Shown here one piece after another: positions 43,274-51,363 of a DNA stretch of 64,000 nucleotides; the first letter of the stretch is position 1, and each line of letters begins with the position of its first letter. This DNA is from Kitasatospora sp. MAA4 (GTDB lineage: Bacteria; Actinomycetota; Actinomycetes; Streptomycetales; Streptomycetaceae). The notes beneath the pieces are model-generated. The model was not told where the DNA came from. It saw nothing but the letters and a program-made list of their open reading frames with translations, and made no database searches. Made by a program: the position numbers and the translations under genes. The stretch spans positions 62,001 through 126,000 of the forward strand of contig NZ_JARZAI010000011.1 in assembly GCF_029893355.1 (NCBI RefSeq), written 5' to 3'.

Positions 43274-43579
43274 TCAGACCGGCCAGAGCGTCACCTTGAG
43301 GATGCGGACACAAGGACCGTCGTCGATGTTCTCGTCGTCGCCGCGCCGGTCCTCCAAGTACCAGATGAGGTAGGGGCCGCGGGCGTAGGTCTGGACAGGA
43401 GAGATGCCCGAGGTCCCGTATTCGATCGGGCCGGTGTATTTCACGGCGGCTGCATCCGCCAGCTCCTGGGCGATTCCCTCGACCACGCGGCGATCGGAGT
43501 CGCCAAGTCGCGCGCCGCCAGGGGTGTCGCCGACGACGTTGTCTGCGTCCGGTTCGAAGACCCAGGTCCAGTCGCTCAC
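43274..43579 (-). CDS. RelE/ParE-like small protein, putative toxin partner
   Basis: A 101-aa protein overlapping the preceding gene by four bases (translational coupling). The C-terminal half, PIEYGTSGISPVQTYARGPYLIWYLEDRR then CVRILKVTLWPV, resembles the beta strands at the end of RelE/ParE toxins (GpyRiiY..., vvIlrv). Helix 1 (DRRVVEGIAQELADAA) is also compatible. Toxicity is inferred only. It pairs with the DUF6247-type gene 43576-43908. Confidence 0.6.
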   Translation of the reverse strand: MSDWTWVFEPDADNVVGDTPGGARLGDSDRRVVEGIAQELADAAAVKYTGPIEYGTSGISPVQTYARGPYLIWYLEDRRGDDENIDDGPCVRILKVTLWPV

Positions 43580-43908
43580 CGCGCCAGCTCGCGCTCGGCT
43601 CGGGTGAGGAGGGAGGAGATTTCTGCGGACGCCGCGCGTCGGGTGGTGAGGTCGTCGGAACTACCGACCGTGGCCTCCAGCTCGCGCATGCGGGCCGAGT
43701 GGACCGGGTGGCGTTCAATCCAGACCCACACGGCCCACCGGTGCAGAAAGACATGCATGGGGATGACGCTCTCGGTCTGGATGGCCGCTTCCCATGCTGC
43801 CCGGAACTCCTGTTCGAAAAGAGCTCCCGATCGTGCGTGCAGGCGCATCACAGCCGCGCGCAGAGCAGCCTCGGTCGTGGCCGGCTGTGCGAACAGCGGC
43901 TCACTCAC
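43576..43908 (-). CDS. DUF6247-like protein, putative antitoxin partner
   Basis: A 110-aa helical protein. EAALRAAVMRLHARSGALFEQEFRAAWEAA (residues 13-42) and VFLHRWAVWVWIERHP fit the DUF6247 pattern that recurs in small streptomycete gene pairs. The GTGA overlap with the RelE-like gene indicates coupled translation. Toxin-antitoxin function is inferred from arrangement only; the antitoxin-first order is typical. Confidence 0.65.
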   Translation of the reverse strand: MSEPLFAQPATTEAALRAAVMRLHARSGALFEQEFRAAWEAAIQTESVIPMHVFLHRWAVWVWIERHPVHSARMRELEATVGSSDDLTTRRAASAEISSLLTRAERELAR

Positions 43909-44018
43909 TGTTGACGTTCTCTGTCTGGGCAGTCACCGGATATCGCCTCCTGAGGACCGAGCGTTCTAGTGGCAGCGTACGCCCGCCGCGATGGGTGGAG
44001 GCGCTGCCCAGCGGAGGC

Positions 44019-44237
44019 TCAGACCTCGCCGAAGACGCCTGCGGCGGTGGCGGACACGAACGCCTCCCAGGCGGACGTGGGGAAGAGCAGGGCGGGGCCG
44101 TGCGGGTCCTTGGAGTCGCGCACGGGGGTGAGGCCGGGGATGCCGGTGGTGGCCACCTCGACGCAGTCCCCGCCGTTGCTGCCGCTGTAGCTGCTCTTGC
44201 GCCAGGCGACGGGGAGCTTGCTTGCGGTGGTGGTCAT
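44019..44237 (-). CDS. DUF397 protein
   Basis: A 72-aa protein with the full DUF397 signature: VAWRKSSYSGSNGGDCVEVA at residues 10-29 and PVRDSKDPHGPALLF further on, followed by WEAFVSA. DUF397 proteins are small effectors of the neighbouring Scr1-family XRE regulators in streptomycetes, thought to form toxin-antitoxin-like or developmental switches. It overlaps the XRE gene by four bases. Confidence 0.93.
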   Translation of the reverse strand: MTTTASKLPVAWRKSSYSGSNGGDCVEVATTGIPGLTPVRDSKDPHGPALLFPTSAWEAFVSATAAGVFGEV

Positions 44238-45052
44238 CTCAGGTCCTTTGCGGCGGCGGCGATCCGATCGATCGACGCGTCGGGCGACAGGGCAACGGCT
44301 GTGAGCAGATCATAGGCGCGCTCGGCGGCTCTGACGTCTGCGGGATCGGCCTTGATCTGCCCTTGCAAGAAGCCGTCGACGTAGACAACGCCTGGCCCTT
44401 CGTCCAAGGTGAGGGCGGAAAACGCACCATCTACCCCTGCGTGCACCCCGGAGCTGAAGGGGAGGATCTGAATCACCGTGCTCGGCTCCTCCGCTGCGGC
44501 GATGAGGCGCTCCAGCTGATTCCGCATGATCTTGTTGCCGCCGAGTGGGCGACGCAAGACGAGTTCGTCGAGGACGACCCACAAGTCGGGGCGATTTTCG
44601 CGCGTCAGAATGTGCTGTCGCTCTAGCCGAGCGGTCACCTGCTCGTTCACGAAGTCGGGGTTCTGTCGACGCGCGCCGAACACCGCTCGCGCGTAGTCCT
44701 CGGTCTGGAGCAACCCAGGGATCAGCTGGACCTGGAACGACCGAATCGCCGTCGCGGCCTCCTCCAGGTCGACGAACGGCCGGAACCACGCCGGGTACGC
44801 GTACTTGATGACCAGCGGCCAGAGTCGTTGGAAGTGGTCCTCCAGCCCGAACGTCTCGTCGGCCAGCTTCGACAGTTCCTTGGTCGGCAGCCGCGTCCCG
44901 GCCTCGATCTTGTTGAGCAGCGAGGGCGCCATCAGCGCCAGCTTGGCGAACGCCCGCTGCGAGATTCCGGCCTTCTCCCGCTTGCGTCGCAAGTCGGTTG
45001 CGTAGAACGCGAGTACGGATGACGTCGGGTCAAGAAGGTCTGCCAGAGACAT
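44234..45052 (-). CDS. XRE/Scr1-family HTH regulator with DUF5753 domain
   Basis: A 272-aa protein. Residues 18-70 form a helix-turn-helix (LRRKREKAGISQRAFAKLALMAPSLLNKIEAGTRLPTKEL). The rest is the DUF5753 ligand domain (VQLIPGLLQTEDYARAVFGAR, LDELVLRRPLGGNKIMRNQLERLI, TVIQILPFSSGVHAGVDGAFSAL). Such proteins partner with a DUF397 gene, as here, and some of them regulate development. The start is ATG 45052, after a long leader shared with the divergent 78-aa gene. Confidence 0.93.
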   Translation of the reverse strand: MSLADLLDPTSSVLAFYATDLRRKREKAGISQRAFAKLALMAPSLLNKIEAGTRLPTKELSKLADETFGLEDHFQRLWPLVIKYAYPAWFRPFVDLEEAATAIRSFQVQLIPGLLQTEDYARAVFGARRQNPDFVNEQVTARLERQHILTRENRPDLWVVLDELVLRRPLGGNKIMRNQLERLIAAAEEPSTVIQILPFSSGVHAGVDGAFSALTLDEGPGVVYVDGFLQGQIKADPADVRAAERAYDLLTAVALSPDASIDRIAAAAKDLR

Positions 45053-45180
45053 GGTTGCGCCCCTACCTGATTGACGGAGGCGAGGTCAACGGCCGCGCCC
45101 CTGGAAAGCGTAGACCCGGAGTGCGACTCCTGGCATACAGATAGTGAGGGTGGGGTCAAGACGAGTGAACGGACAGGAAG

Positions 45181-45417
45181 ATGACGTCGAAAATGACCAA
45201 GCACACCGCCGAGGCGCGGCAGGACGCGGCGGACGCGCTGGAGGAGTTGCTGGACGCGCTCAGCTTCTCCAGCGTCCCGCTCGTCTCGGTCGGCGTGGAC
45301 TGGCACTCGGCCAAGTTCACCGGCCGCTACCTGATCGACCTGGGGGCCACCCGTCCCGATACGGCCCGCCGCATGGCGAAGGTTCTCCGGGCGGGCGCGG
45401 CGCATGTCGAGCCCTGA
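45181..45417 (+). CDS. Small conserved hypothetical protein
   Basis: A 78-aa soluble protein. LDALSFSSVPLVSVGVDWHSAKFTGRYLIDLGATRPDTARRMAKVLR (residues 24-69) is compact and looks well conserved. It is divergent from the XRE/DUF397 couple, and in streptomycetes such a gene is often found beside it. ACAGGAAG precedes ATG 45181. Function unknown. Confidence 0.68.
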   Translation: MTSKMTKHTAEARQDAADALEELLDALSFSSVPLVSVGVDWHSAKFTGRYLIDLGATRPDTARRMAKVLRAGAAHVEP

Positions 45418-45556
45418 GAGTGCGCGTCCGCGCACCAGGGGCGGCGGTGGCAGGCTGGCCGCGTCGCTGCTGCTGATCGTCGCCAGGGTCCGGCCGTCCG
45501 GGCCGAAGCCGTGCCCGCTGGCGTGGCCCAACTGCCCGTTGTGCGAGGTGATCTGA
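45404..45556 (+). CDS. Very small basic protein overlapping the 78-aa gene
   Basis: A 50-aa protein whose ATG lies within the last codons of the preceding gene (14-bp overlap), suggesting coupled translation. It has an Arg/Gly-rich N-terminus, a hydrophobic centre (LAASLLLIVARVRP) and an end CPLAWPNCPLCEVI with three Cys that could bind a metal or zinc. The ribosome binding site region GGCGCGG is weak. Real but small gene is the best reading. Confidence 0.45.
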   Translation: MSSPESARPRTRGGGGRLAASLLLIVARVRPSGPKPCPLAWPNCPLCEVI

Positions 45557-45560
45557 TCCG

Positions 45561-45737
45561 ATGGACAACGCCAGCTCGATGACCATCCGCACCTACCGGA
45601 TCACCGGTGACGGTCGGCGCATCGAACTCTCGCCGCGCCAGGAGGTCGACGCCGAGCGCCCGTCGCACGACCCGCTCAACTGGCCGGCCTGCGCGTGCCC
45701 CCGGCACCGCGACGGGGAGGCCCGCAGCGAGGTTTGA
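45561..45737 (+). CDS. Very small hypothetical protein
   Basis: A 58-aa protein starting 4 nt after the preceding stop, with GAGGTGAT about 11 nt upstream. MTIRTYRITGDGRRIELSPR then DPLNWPACACPRHRDGE has a regular alternating pattern and a C-x-C plus a His that could bind zinc. It is probably part of the same small-gene cluster. Confidence 0.5.
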   Translation: MDNASSMTIRTYRITGDGRRIELSPRQEVDAERPSHDPLNWPACACPRHRDGEARSEV

Positions 45738-45745
45738 AGGCCCCG

Positions 45746-45955
45746 TCAGGGGCTGACGTCGAGCACCCGGACCGGTCGGCCCTTCCAGCCGGCCGGTTCG
45801 GCGGTAGCGATGACGGCGTCCTCAGTGCTGTCCGGGCTTTCGGCCAATGGGCATGACCGCCACGGCCCACCGCAACGCACCCGCTTCCAGGCCAGGGCCA
45901 GCGCCACGGCCAAACCGGCGGGAGAACCGACGAACCTGACGTGCGTGGCGAGCAC
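45746..45955 (-). CDS. Small hypothetical protein
   Basis: A 69-aa product if it starts at GTG 45955. FVGSPAGLAVALALAWKRV, a C-x7-C pair (RCGGPWRSCPLA) and DSTEDAVIATAEPAGWKGRPVRVL suggest a folded protein rather than noise. GC content at third positions is high. The ribosome binding site is weak and the start uncertain. It is convergent with the small-gene string on the plus strand, 8 bp away. Confidence 0.5.
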   Translation of the reverse strand: MLATHVRFVGSPAGLAVALALAWKRVRCGGPWRSCPLAESPDSTEDAVIATAEPAGWKGRPVRVLDVSP

Positions 45956-46060
45956 CCCCGCTGGTCGGCGGGGGCAAGACCCGAACTGCGGCGGGTTATC
46001 CCGGTGATCACTGCGTGGGAGTCTTCGACTGTTGACGCATGATCGAAACGGAGTGCCCGA

Positions 46061-46288
46061 ATGGACAGTCAGGAGAACTGGCCTGACGCCGGCTATGTCC
46101 CCGTCGTCGCGGCGGTGGTTTCCTCCGTGGCCTGTGCGGCCGCCTCCCGCGATCTCCCGGACGCGCTCGGGTTCCTGGTGAGCGTCGGCATCGGTTCGGT
46201 TGTCGGGGGAGCGGCACGCTGGTGGACGTCTCGCGCGCGGCTGCGCGAGTTCATGGAGGCGGAGCAGCGGTCGCAGCTCAGGACTTGA
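46061..46288 (+). CDS. Small membrane protein
   Basis: A 75-aa protein with one or two hydrophobic helices (YVPVVAAVVSSVACAAA and ALGFLVSVGIGSVVGGAA) and a basic end (RWWTSRARLREFMEAEQ). GGAG lies seven bases before ATG 46061. Its last 11 bp overlap the convergent VOC gene. Function unknown. Confidence 0.62.
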   Translation: MDSQENWPDAGYVPVVAAVVSSVACAAASRDLPDALGFLVSVGIGSVVGGAARWWTSRARLREFMEAEQRSQLRT

Positions 46289-46670
46289 TGCAGAGGCAGA
46301 AAGGATGCCCTGCGGGGTCGATGAGTACCCGCCACGTCTCACCGGGCTGGAACTCCGGGAAGGTGGCGCCGAGTTCGACGGCGCGGGTGGCGGCCTTGGC
46401 GAGGTCGTCCACGTAGAAGTCCAGGTGGAACTGCTTGCTGCCGTTCGGGTTCGGCCAGGGAGCCGGCTGGTAGCCCGCGACCTGGCCGAAGCCGATCGGG
46501 GCGCCGCCCTCCAGCGGGTTGGTGATCATGGCGTACTCGGCCTGGCTGTGGCCGATCTCCCAGCCGAGCAGCTCGCTGTAGAAGCCGGCGAGCACGACCG
46601 GGTCGGCGCAGTCGATGGTGACCATGGCGAGGCTGGCGAAGCCCGTCGGGGTGCTGCTCTTCTCCGTCAT
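46278..46670 (-). CDS. VOC-family (glyoxalase-like) protein
   Basis: A 130-aa protein formed by two beta-alpha-beta-beta-beta units: FASLAMVTIDCADPVVLAGFYSELLGWEIG at the N-terminus and FHLDFYVDDLAKAATRAVELGATF then WRVLIDPAGHPFCL at the C-terminus. The Glu/His pattern of the glyoxalase/bleomycin-resistance fold is present, but the substrate is unknown. I start it at ATG 46670 (MTEKSS). Confidence 0.88.
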   Translation of the reverse strand: MTEKSSTPTGFASLAMVTIDCADPVVLAGFYSELLGWEIGHSQAEYAMITNPLEGGAPIGFGQVAGYQPAPWPNPNGSKQFHLDFYVDDLAKAATRAVELGATFPEFQPGETWRVLIDPAGHPFCLCIKS

Positions 46671-46728
46671 GAGCCGCAGCCTGCACCCTCCCACTGACAA
46701 TCGCGCCGTTACCGCGCCGAAGGCCCGG

Positions 46729-47445
46729 TCAGCTGCTGCCTGCGGCGCCCTGCTGTGCGGAGACGGCGTGGTACGCCTGGAGCGCCAGGGCCGAGACGGT
46801 GTCCTTGTCCGGGGTGGCGGGGCTGGCGGTGTAGACGGTGATGACGGTGTTGCCTGCCTGGACGAATATTCGGGCCAAAGCGTTGCCGTACTTGTCGAGC
46901 CCGGTCTTGACGAAGATCTTGTTGTTCGGGATCTGCGGTACTGAGGAGGAGCCGCCCGCGTCGTACTTGGACGCGTCCTCGGCGAGACGCGCGTCGTAGA
47001 AGCTCTCGGCGCCCTTGGGCGTGCTGAAACGGATGAGGTAGGTGTCGACGAACGCGCTGGAGACGGACATCCAGTTGCGGCGCGCCGCGAACTGCAGCCC
47101 GCGTGCCGACTCGGTCGCGTGAGCGCTCGCCTGGGCTGTCGGGGAGAAGAAGCTGCTGACGAACTGGTCGAGGGTGAGCGCTCCCAGCGGCTGGCCGTCG
47201 TCGAAGTGCTTCGAGTCGCTCGGCGCCGGCGGGAGGTCGGCTACCAGCTTGTCGATGTCCGCGCTGGAGGGTGACGGCACGGACGTGGGTGTGGGAGCGG
47301 CGCTGCCGGACGGGCTCGGCGCGACGGGTCTGGGCTGTGCGGCCGTGCTGGTGTGGGCGGTGGAGCAGCCGGTGGCCAGGAGCAGCAGGAGTACTGACGC
47401 GGTGCCCACGAGAGGCCGGCGAGCGGTGGTCGAACGGTCGAACAT
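46729..47445 (-). CDS. Secreted lipoprotein of unknown function
   Basis: A 238-aa protein with a signal peptide ending in the lipobox LLATGC (Cys27), then a Ser/Pro-rich linker to residue 65, then a mature domain (LTLDQFVSSFF to AGNTVITVYTASPATPDKDTVSALALQAYHAV). Such proteins are anchored at the outside of the membrane. No defined family was recognised. Confidence 0.8.
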   Translation of the reverse strand: MFDRSTTARRPLVGTASVLLLLLATGCSTAHTSTAAQPRPVAPSPSGSAAPTPTSVPSPSSADIDKLVADLPPAPSDSKHFDDGQPLGALTLDQFVSSFFSPTAQASAHATESARGLQFAARRNWMSVSSAFVDTYLIRFSTPKGAESFYDARLAEDASKYDAGGSSSVPQIPNNKIFVKTGLDKYGNALARIFVQAGNTVITVYTASPATPDKDTVSALALQAYHAVSAQQGAAGSS

Positions 47446-47577
47446 GCGGGTGGAGCCTCCGGTAGCGGCACGTGGTGGGGCGGGACGCTCGATTCGATCA
47501 TGGACGTGACAGGAGTCACCAGGGGGACTGGGGTTATCGATTTTCGTTAGACAGGGTAATGACGTAGGCTAAGGATC

Positions 47578-48015
47578 ATGCCCGCCGAGATGTCCGAGGG
47601 CGACCTCGCAGCCGTGAGTCAGCTGCGGTCGTCCGTGATGCGCCTTGCCCGCCGCTTGCGGCACCAGCACGTCGAGCAGTCGCTCAGTCCGACCGAGATG
47701 GGTGTGCTGGGCACGCTCGCGCGGTGTGGGCGGGCGACGCCGGGTGAGTTGGCTCGGCGGGAGCACGTCCAGCCGCCGTCGATGACCAGGATCATCGCGA
47801 TGCTGGAGGAGAAGGGCCTGGTGCGGCGCGAGCCGCACCCGGACGACCGCCGGCAGGTGGTGGTCAGCATGACGGAGCAGGCTGAGGAGATCCTCAACGA
47901 GAGCCGCCGGCGGCGCAACGCCTGGCTCGCGGAGCTGGCTTCGGGGCTGACCGAGGAGGAGTGGGAGGCGGTCCGAGCGGCCGCGCCCGCGCTGTACAAG
48001 CTCGCGCGCCTGTAG
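47578..48015 (+). CDS. MarR-family transcriptional regulator
   Basis: A 145-aa winged-helix regulator. LRHQHVEQSLSPTEMGVLGTLARCGRATPGELARREHVQPPSMTRIIAMLEEKGLVRREPHPDDRRQVVV (residues 23-92) contains the HTH and the DxR wing. It is followed after 116 bp by an MFS efflux gene on the same strand, a common arrangement in which the regulator represses the pump. TAGGCT at 47565-47570 is a likely -10 box very close to ATG 47578, so the mRNA may be leaderless. Confidence 0.93.
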   Translation: MPAEMSEGDLAAVSQLRSSVMRLARRLRHQHVEQSLSPTEMGVLGTLARCGRATPGELARREHVQPPSMTRIIAMLEEKGLVRREPHPDDRRQVVVSMTEQAEEILNESRRRRNAWLAELASGLTEEEWEAVRAAAPALYKLARL

Positions 48016-48131
48016 CGCGGGGGGAGAGAACGACAGGGCAGGGCCGGACAAAGGGGAGACGCATCACCGCAGCAGGACGCAGCAGCAGGACCATGAGCGC
48101 GGCATCGGCCGCGCACCGAGGGGAGAAAGAC

Positions 48132-49622
48132 GTGACACCGCCGGCCGCAGCCAGCGCCGCAACCCGTCCCGACGACACCACCGCCCAGACTTCGAACACC
48201 CCGGTACCGACGGCGTCCGCCGCGGTGCCCGCGCCGGTGAATCTGCCCGGCGACGACGACCCCTGCGAACGGGCCGCGACGGCGCCCACCGTCGCATCCG
48301 GCCCCACGGGGGCTTCGTTCACCCGACCGGGGGGAATGTTCTCCTCCCTGAAGGTGCGTAACTACCGCTACTTCTTTGCTGGTCAGATCGTCAGCAACAC
48401 CGGCAGCTGGATGCAGCGCATCGCCCAGGACTGGCTGGTGCTGAGCCTCACCGGCAGCCCGCTCGCGGTCGGCATCACCACCGCGATGCAGTTCCTGCCC
48501 ACGCTGCTGCTCGGCCTCTTCGGTGGCGTGCTCGCCGACCGGATGCCCAAGCGCCGCCTGCTGGTCGTGACCCAGGGCCTGATGGGCCTGCTCGCCGCCG
48601 GCCTCGCGGTGCTCACCGTGACGGGTGCGGTGACCGAGTACTACGTCTACGTGTTCGCCCTGCTGCTCGGCCTGGTGACGGTGGTGGACACCCCGACCCG
48701 GCAGGCCTTCGTCTCCGAGATGGTGGGTCCCAAGGACCTCAGCAACGCGGTCAGCCTGAACGCGGCCAACTTCCAGACCGCGCGGCTGGTCGGCCCGGCG
48801 GTGGCCGGTCTGCTGATCGCCGCGGTCGGCAGCGGCTGGGCGTTCGCGCTCAACGCGCTCTCGTTCGCCGCCGTGATCGGCGGGCTGCTGGCGATGCGGA
48901 CCAGCGAGCTGCGTCCGATAGACCGGATCCCGCGCGAGAAGGGTCAACTCCGCGAGGGCCTGCGGTATGTGAAGGAGCGTCCGGACCTGATGTGGCCGCT
49001 GGTGCTGGCCGGGTTCATCGGCACCTTCGGCTTCAACTTCCCGACGCTGCTCTCCGGTTTCGCCCACGACACCTTCCACGTGGGTCCGGGCCAGTACGGC
49101 CTGCTGAACACCGCGATGGCGCTCGGCTCGCTGGCCGGCGCGCTCTACGCGGCCCGTCGCGGCGCCCCGCGGCTGCGCTGGCTGACCGGTGCGGCGCTCG
49201 GCTTCGGTGTGCTGGAGGTGCTGGCCTCGGCCGCGCCCGGCTACTGGAGCTTCGCGGTGCTACTCATGCTGATCGGGATCTGCGGGCTGACCTTCAACAC
49301 CGCGGTCAACTCCTATGTGCAGCTGGCCACCGACCCCGAGATGCGCGGGCGGGTGATGGGCCTGCTGGTACTGGTCTTCACCGGCGGTACGCCGATCGGC
49401 GCGCCGGTGGTGGGCTGGGTGACCGACGTCTACGGCCCGCGGATCGGCCTGCTGGCCTGCGGCGTGGTCTCCGCGCTGGCGGCAACGGTGATCGGCCTGG
49501 TCCTGGCGCGCTGCGCCGACCTGCGGCTGCGGGTGGACCTGCACCGCGAGCGGACCGGCCGGGTGGTGGCCTTCGTGCCGCGCGGTGAGAGCCGCGTGCG
49601 GGAGCTCGCGACCGCCTGCTGA
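48132..49622 (+). CDS. MFS drug-efflux-type transporter
   Basis: A 496-aa protein of the MFS_3 (EntS-like) type. After a 70-residue hydrophilic head come 12 membrane helices starting with FFAGQIVSNTGSWMQRIAQDWLVLSLTGSPLAVG; GLFGGVLADRMPKRRLLVVTQ is motif A, and RQAFVSEMVGPKDLSNAVSLNAANFQTARLVGPAVAG the characteristic loop. I chose GTG 48132 because GGGGAG lies six bases upstream. It is downstream of marR and is followed by a strong terminator. Confidence 0.92.
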   Translation: MTPPAAASAATRPDDTTAQTSNTPVPTASAAVPAPVNLPGDDDPCERAATAPTVASGPTGASFTRPGGMFSSLKVRNYRYFFAGQIVSNTGSWMQRIAQDWLVLSLTGSPLAVGITTAMQFLPTLLLGLFGGVLADRMPKRRLLVVTQGLMGLLAAGLAVLTVTGAVTEYYVYVFALLLGLVTVVDTPTRQAFVSEMVGPKDLSNAVSLNAANFQTARLVGPAVAGLLIAAVGSGWAFALNALSFAAVIGGLLAMRTSELRPIDRIPREKGQLREGLRYVKERPDLMWPLVLAGFIGTFGFNFPTLLSGFAHDTFHVGPGQYGLLNTAMALGSLAGALYAARRGAPRLRWLTGAALGFGVLEVLASAAPGYWSFAVLLMLIGICGLTFNTAVNSYVQLATDPEMRGRVMGLLVLVFTGGTPIGAPVVGWVTDVYGPRIGLLACGVVSALAATVIGLVLARCADLRLRVDLHRERTGRVVAFVPRGESRVRELATAC

Positions 49623-49634
49623 CGCGTGTGTGTT

Positions 49635-49672
49635 GACGGGGGAGGCCGGGCAGTCGCCTGGCCTCCCCCGTC
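49635..49672 (+). terminator. Hairpin terminator after the MFS gene
   Basis: Perfect 13-bp arms (49635-49647 with 49660-49672) enclose a smaller GGC/GCC stem. It lies 13 nt after the stop and 13 nt before the acylase gene stop, so it serves both directions. Confidence 0.88.
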
Positions 49673-49684
49673 GCGTACCTGCCG

Positions 49685-51324
49685 TCAGCCGCGCAGGGTG
49701 GTGGTCTGCAGGGTCGGGTCGGCCTTGATCTCGGCCTCGGTGAACCGCTCGGTGACCCACTGCTTCTTCGAGAACAGCGCCGTCTGGTCGCTGTAGTGCG
49801 GTGAGCTCTGGTTCACCGACTCGCCGTAGGTGAGCAGGGTCCGGGTGCGCGGGCCCTGCGGCGTCAGCTCGGTCGCGGCTATGAAGCTGGAGCCGTCCGC
49901 GCCGTCGTCGGCCGAGGTCGGGTAGACGGCGCCGCTCGCGCCCGAGCCGGCGTCGGCCTGGACGATGTCGAAGCAACCTTCGAGGTTGGTGCAGCCCGGC
50001 AGCGGAACGCCCGCCCACTTCTGCATCGCGCCGACGGTGGTGTCGAGCGGGAGCTTCTTGGCCGTGAACGACTCCACGGCGTCGGCCAGCGCCTTCTGGA
50101 CGCTCGCACTGGAGCCGTTGACGCCGCGCGGCGTGGTGAGCGGCTGGGCCGGGTCGTACGGGACCGTCGCCCAGGACTCGTACCGGCCGGCGGTGCGGGC
50201 CAGGTCCTGGTAGAACGCCGTCCAGAGCGGGGCGCCCTCGCTGTCGGCGTCGTCACGGGCGTTCCAGGCGGCGAGGGTCTCGCAGGCCGCCCGGACGTCG
50301 ACCGAGGTGCCGTCGGTGGCGGTCAGCGCGGGGTGCGCCTGGCACATCGCGACCACGTCGGTGCGGCCGAGCTCGGCCGAGTAGTTGCGGTTGCCGAGCA
50401 TCGCCGCTTGCAGGGTCGGCAGGGTGAAGCCGGGAGCACCGAGCCCGTCCGTGCCGCCGATGCGCTGCGCGATCATGGTGAGCCCGAGCTGCGGCCGCTG
50501 GGCGAGCTGGGTGTCGGTGTTGTACACGCCCGGTAGGCCGGTGATCGGGGCGGCGGGGTTGGTGAGGTACGGGCCGTTGTTGGAGTTGGCCACGTAGTCC
50601 GTGCGGCTCAGCGTGGGCCAGTGGCTCGGTCCGTAGAGGCCGGGCTCGATCGAGTCCGGGTCGCTGCCCCAGGCGCAGGCGGTGGTCGAGCCGTCCAGCA
50701 CGGTGGGCAGGTCGTGCGGGCTGGGCATCGTGCACTGCTTGAGCTGGTCGTCGGTCAGGTGCGGCACAACGGAGGAGTCGGCGAAGTACGTCTTCCCGTC
50801 CGTCTCGGTGGCGATCGTGTGGGTCCAGGGCATGCCCTGGTAGGTGGTCTGGGCGGCGCGCAGCTGGTCGAGGTTCTGCGACTGGTCCATCGCCAGCCAC
50901 TCGTTCATCGAGCGCAGGTTGTCGGCGTTGGCGTCGAGCGCGGCGTAGGCGGTGGTTCCCGTCCAGCCGTAGGAGATGATCGGGCCATAGCGCGAGGTGT
51001 AGAGCGTCTGGGTGATCGTGGACGGCTTGCCGTCGGCGCCGAGGACGGTGACCGGCACGGTCTGGCGGTTCATCTGCTCGGTCTTGCCGTCGACCGTGTA
51101 GGCGGTCGGATCGCCGGGCACCAGCTTCAGCTGGTAGAGCGAGGCGTGCTGGTCGTAGGCGGTGGTGTGCGTCCAGGCGAGGCCCTGGGTATGACCGATC
51201 TCCACCAGGGGCGTGCCGTAGAGGCCGGCGCCGGAGACGTCCATGGTGCCGGGGATCGTCAACTGCACCTCGTAGAACCGGTGGCTGCCGGTCCAGGGGA
51301 GGTGCGGGTTGGCCAGCAGGTACC
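49685..51324 (-). pseudogene. Penicillin-acylase-family gene, 3' part (C-terminal 546 codons), split by an integrated element
   Basis: The frame from 51324 down to the stop at 49685 encodes the large C-terminal part of an N-terminal-nucleophile hydrolase of the penicillin/AHL acylase family: LLANPHLPWTGSHRFYEVQLTIPGT, then LVEIGHTQGLAWTHTT, and later EWLAMDQSQNLDQLRAAQ. It has no start and lacks the N-terminal 287 codons, which lie at 55433-56291. Reconnected through GGTACC the two pieces form an open frame of 833 codons including stop. As it stands it is inactive unless the element excises. Confidence 0.93.
51319..51324. repeat. Attachment-site core (left), GGTACC
   Basis: The shared hexamer at the left edge of the element, at 51319-51324. 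On the acylase strand it belongs to the codons AGG TAC C. A larger shared core is not visible, consistent with a serine integrase, which needs only a 2-bp crossover within short homology. Confidence 0.85.
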
Positions 51325-51332
51325 CCCCTTAT

Positions 51333-51348
51333 TCGCACGACCGTGCGA
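51333..51348. promoter_or_regulatory. Inverted repeat between the att core and the integrase gene
   Basis: TCGCAC-GACC-GTGCGA forms a 6-bp-arm palindrome at 51333-51348, centred 19 bp inside the element from the core and 15 bp upstream of int. It could be part of the integrase-binding site of attP or an autoregulatory operator. Confidence 0.5.
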
Positions 51349-51363
51349 GGCAGGTGGGTCATC

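Noticed and set aside
49685..51268. A complete acylase gene starting at ATG 51268
   Set aside because: It would lack the signal peptide and the catalytic Ser, which are in the other fragment at 55433-56291; the reconstructed joint frame shows it is a fragment.
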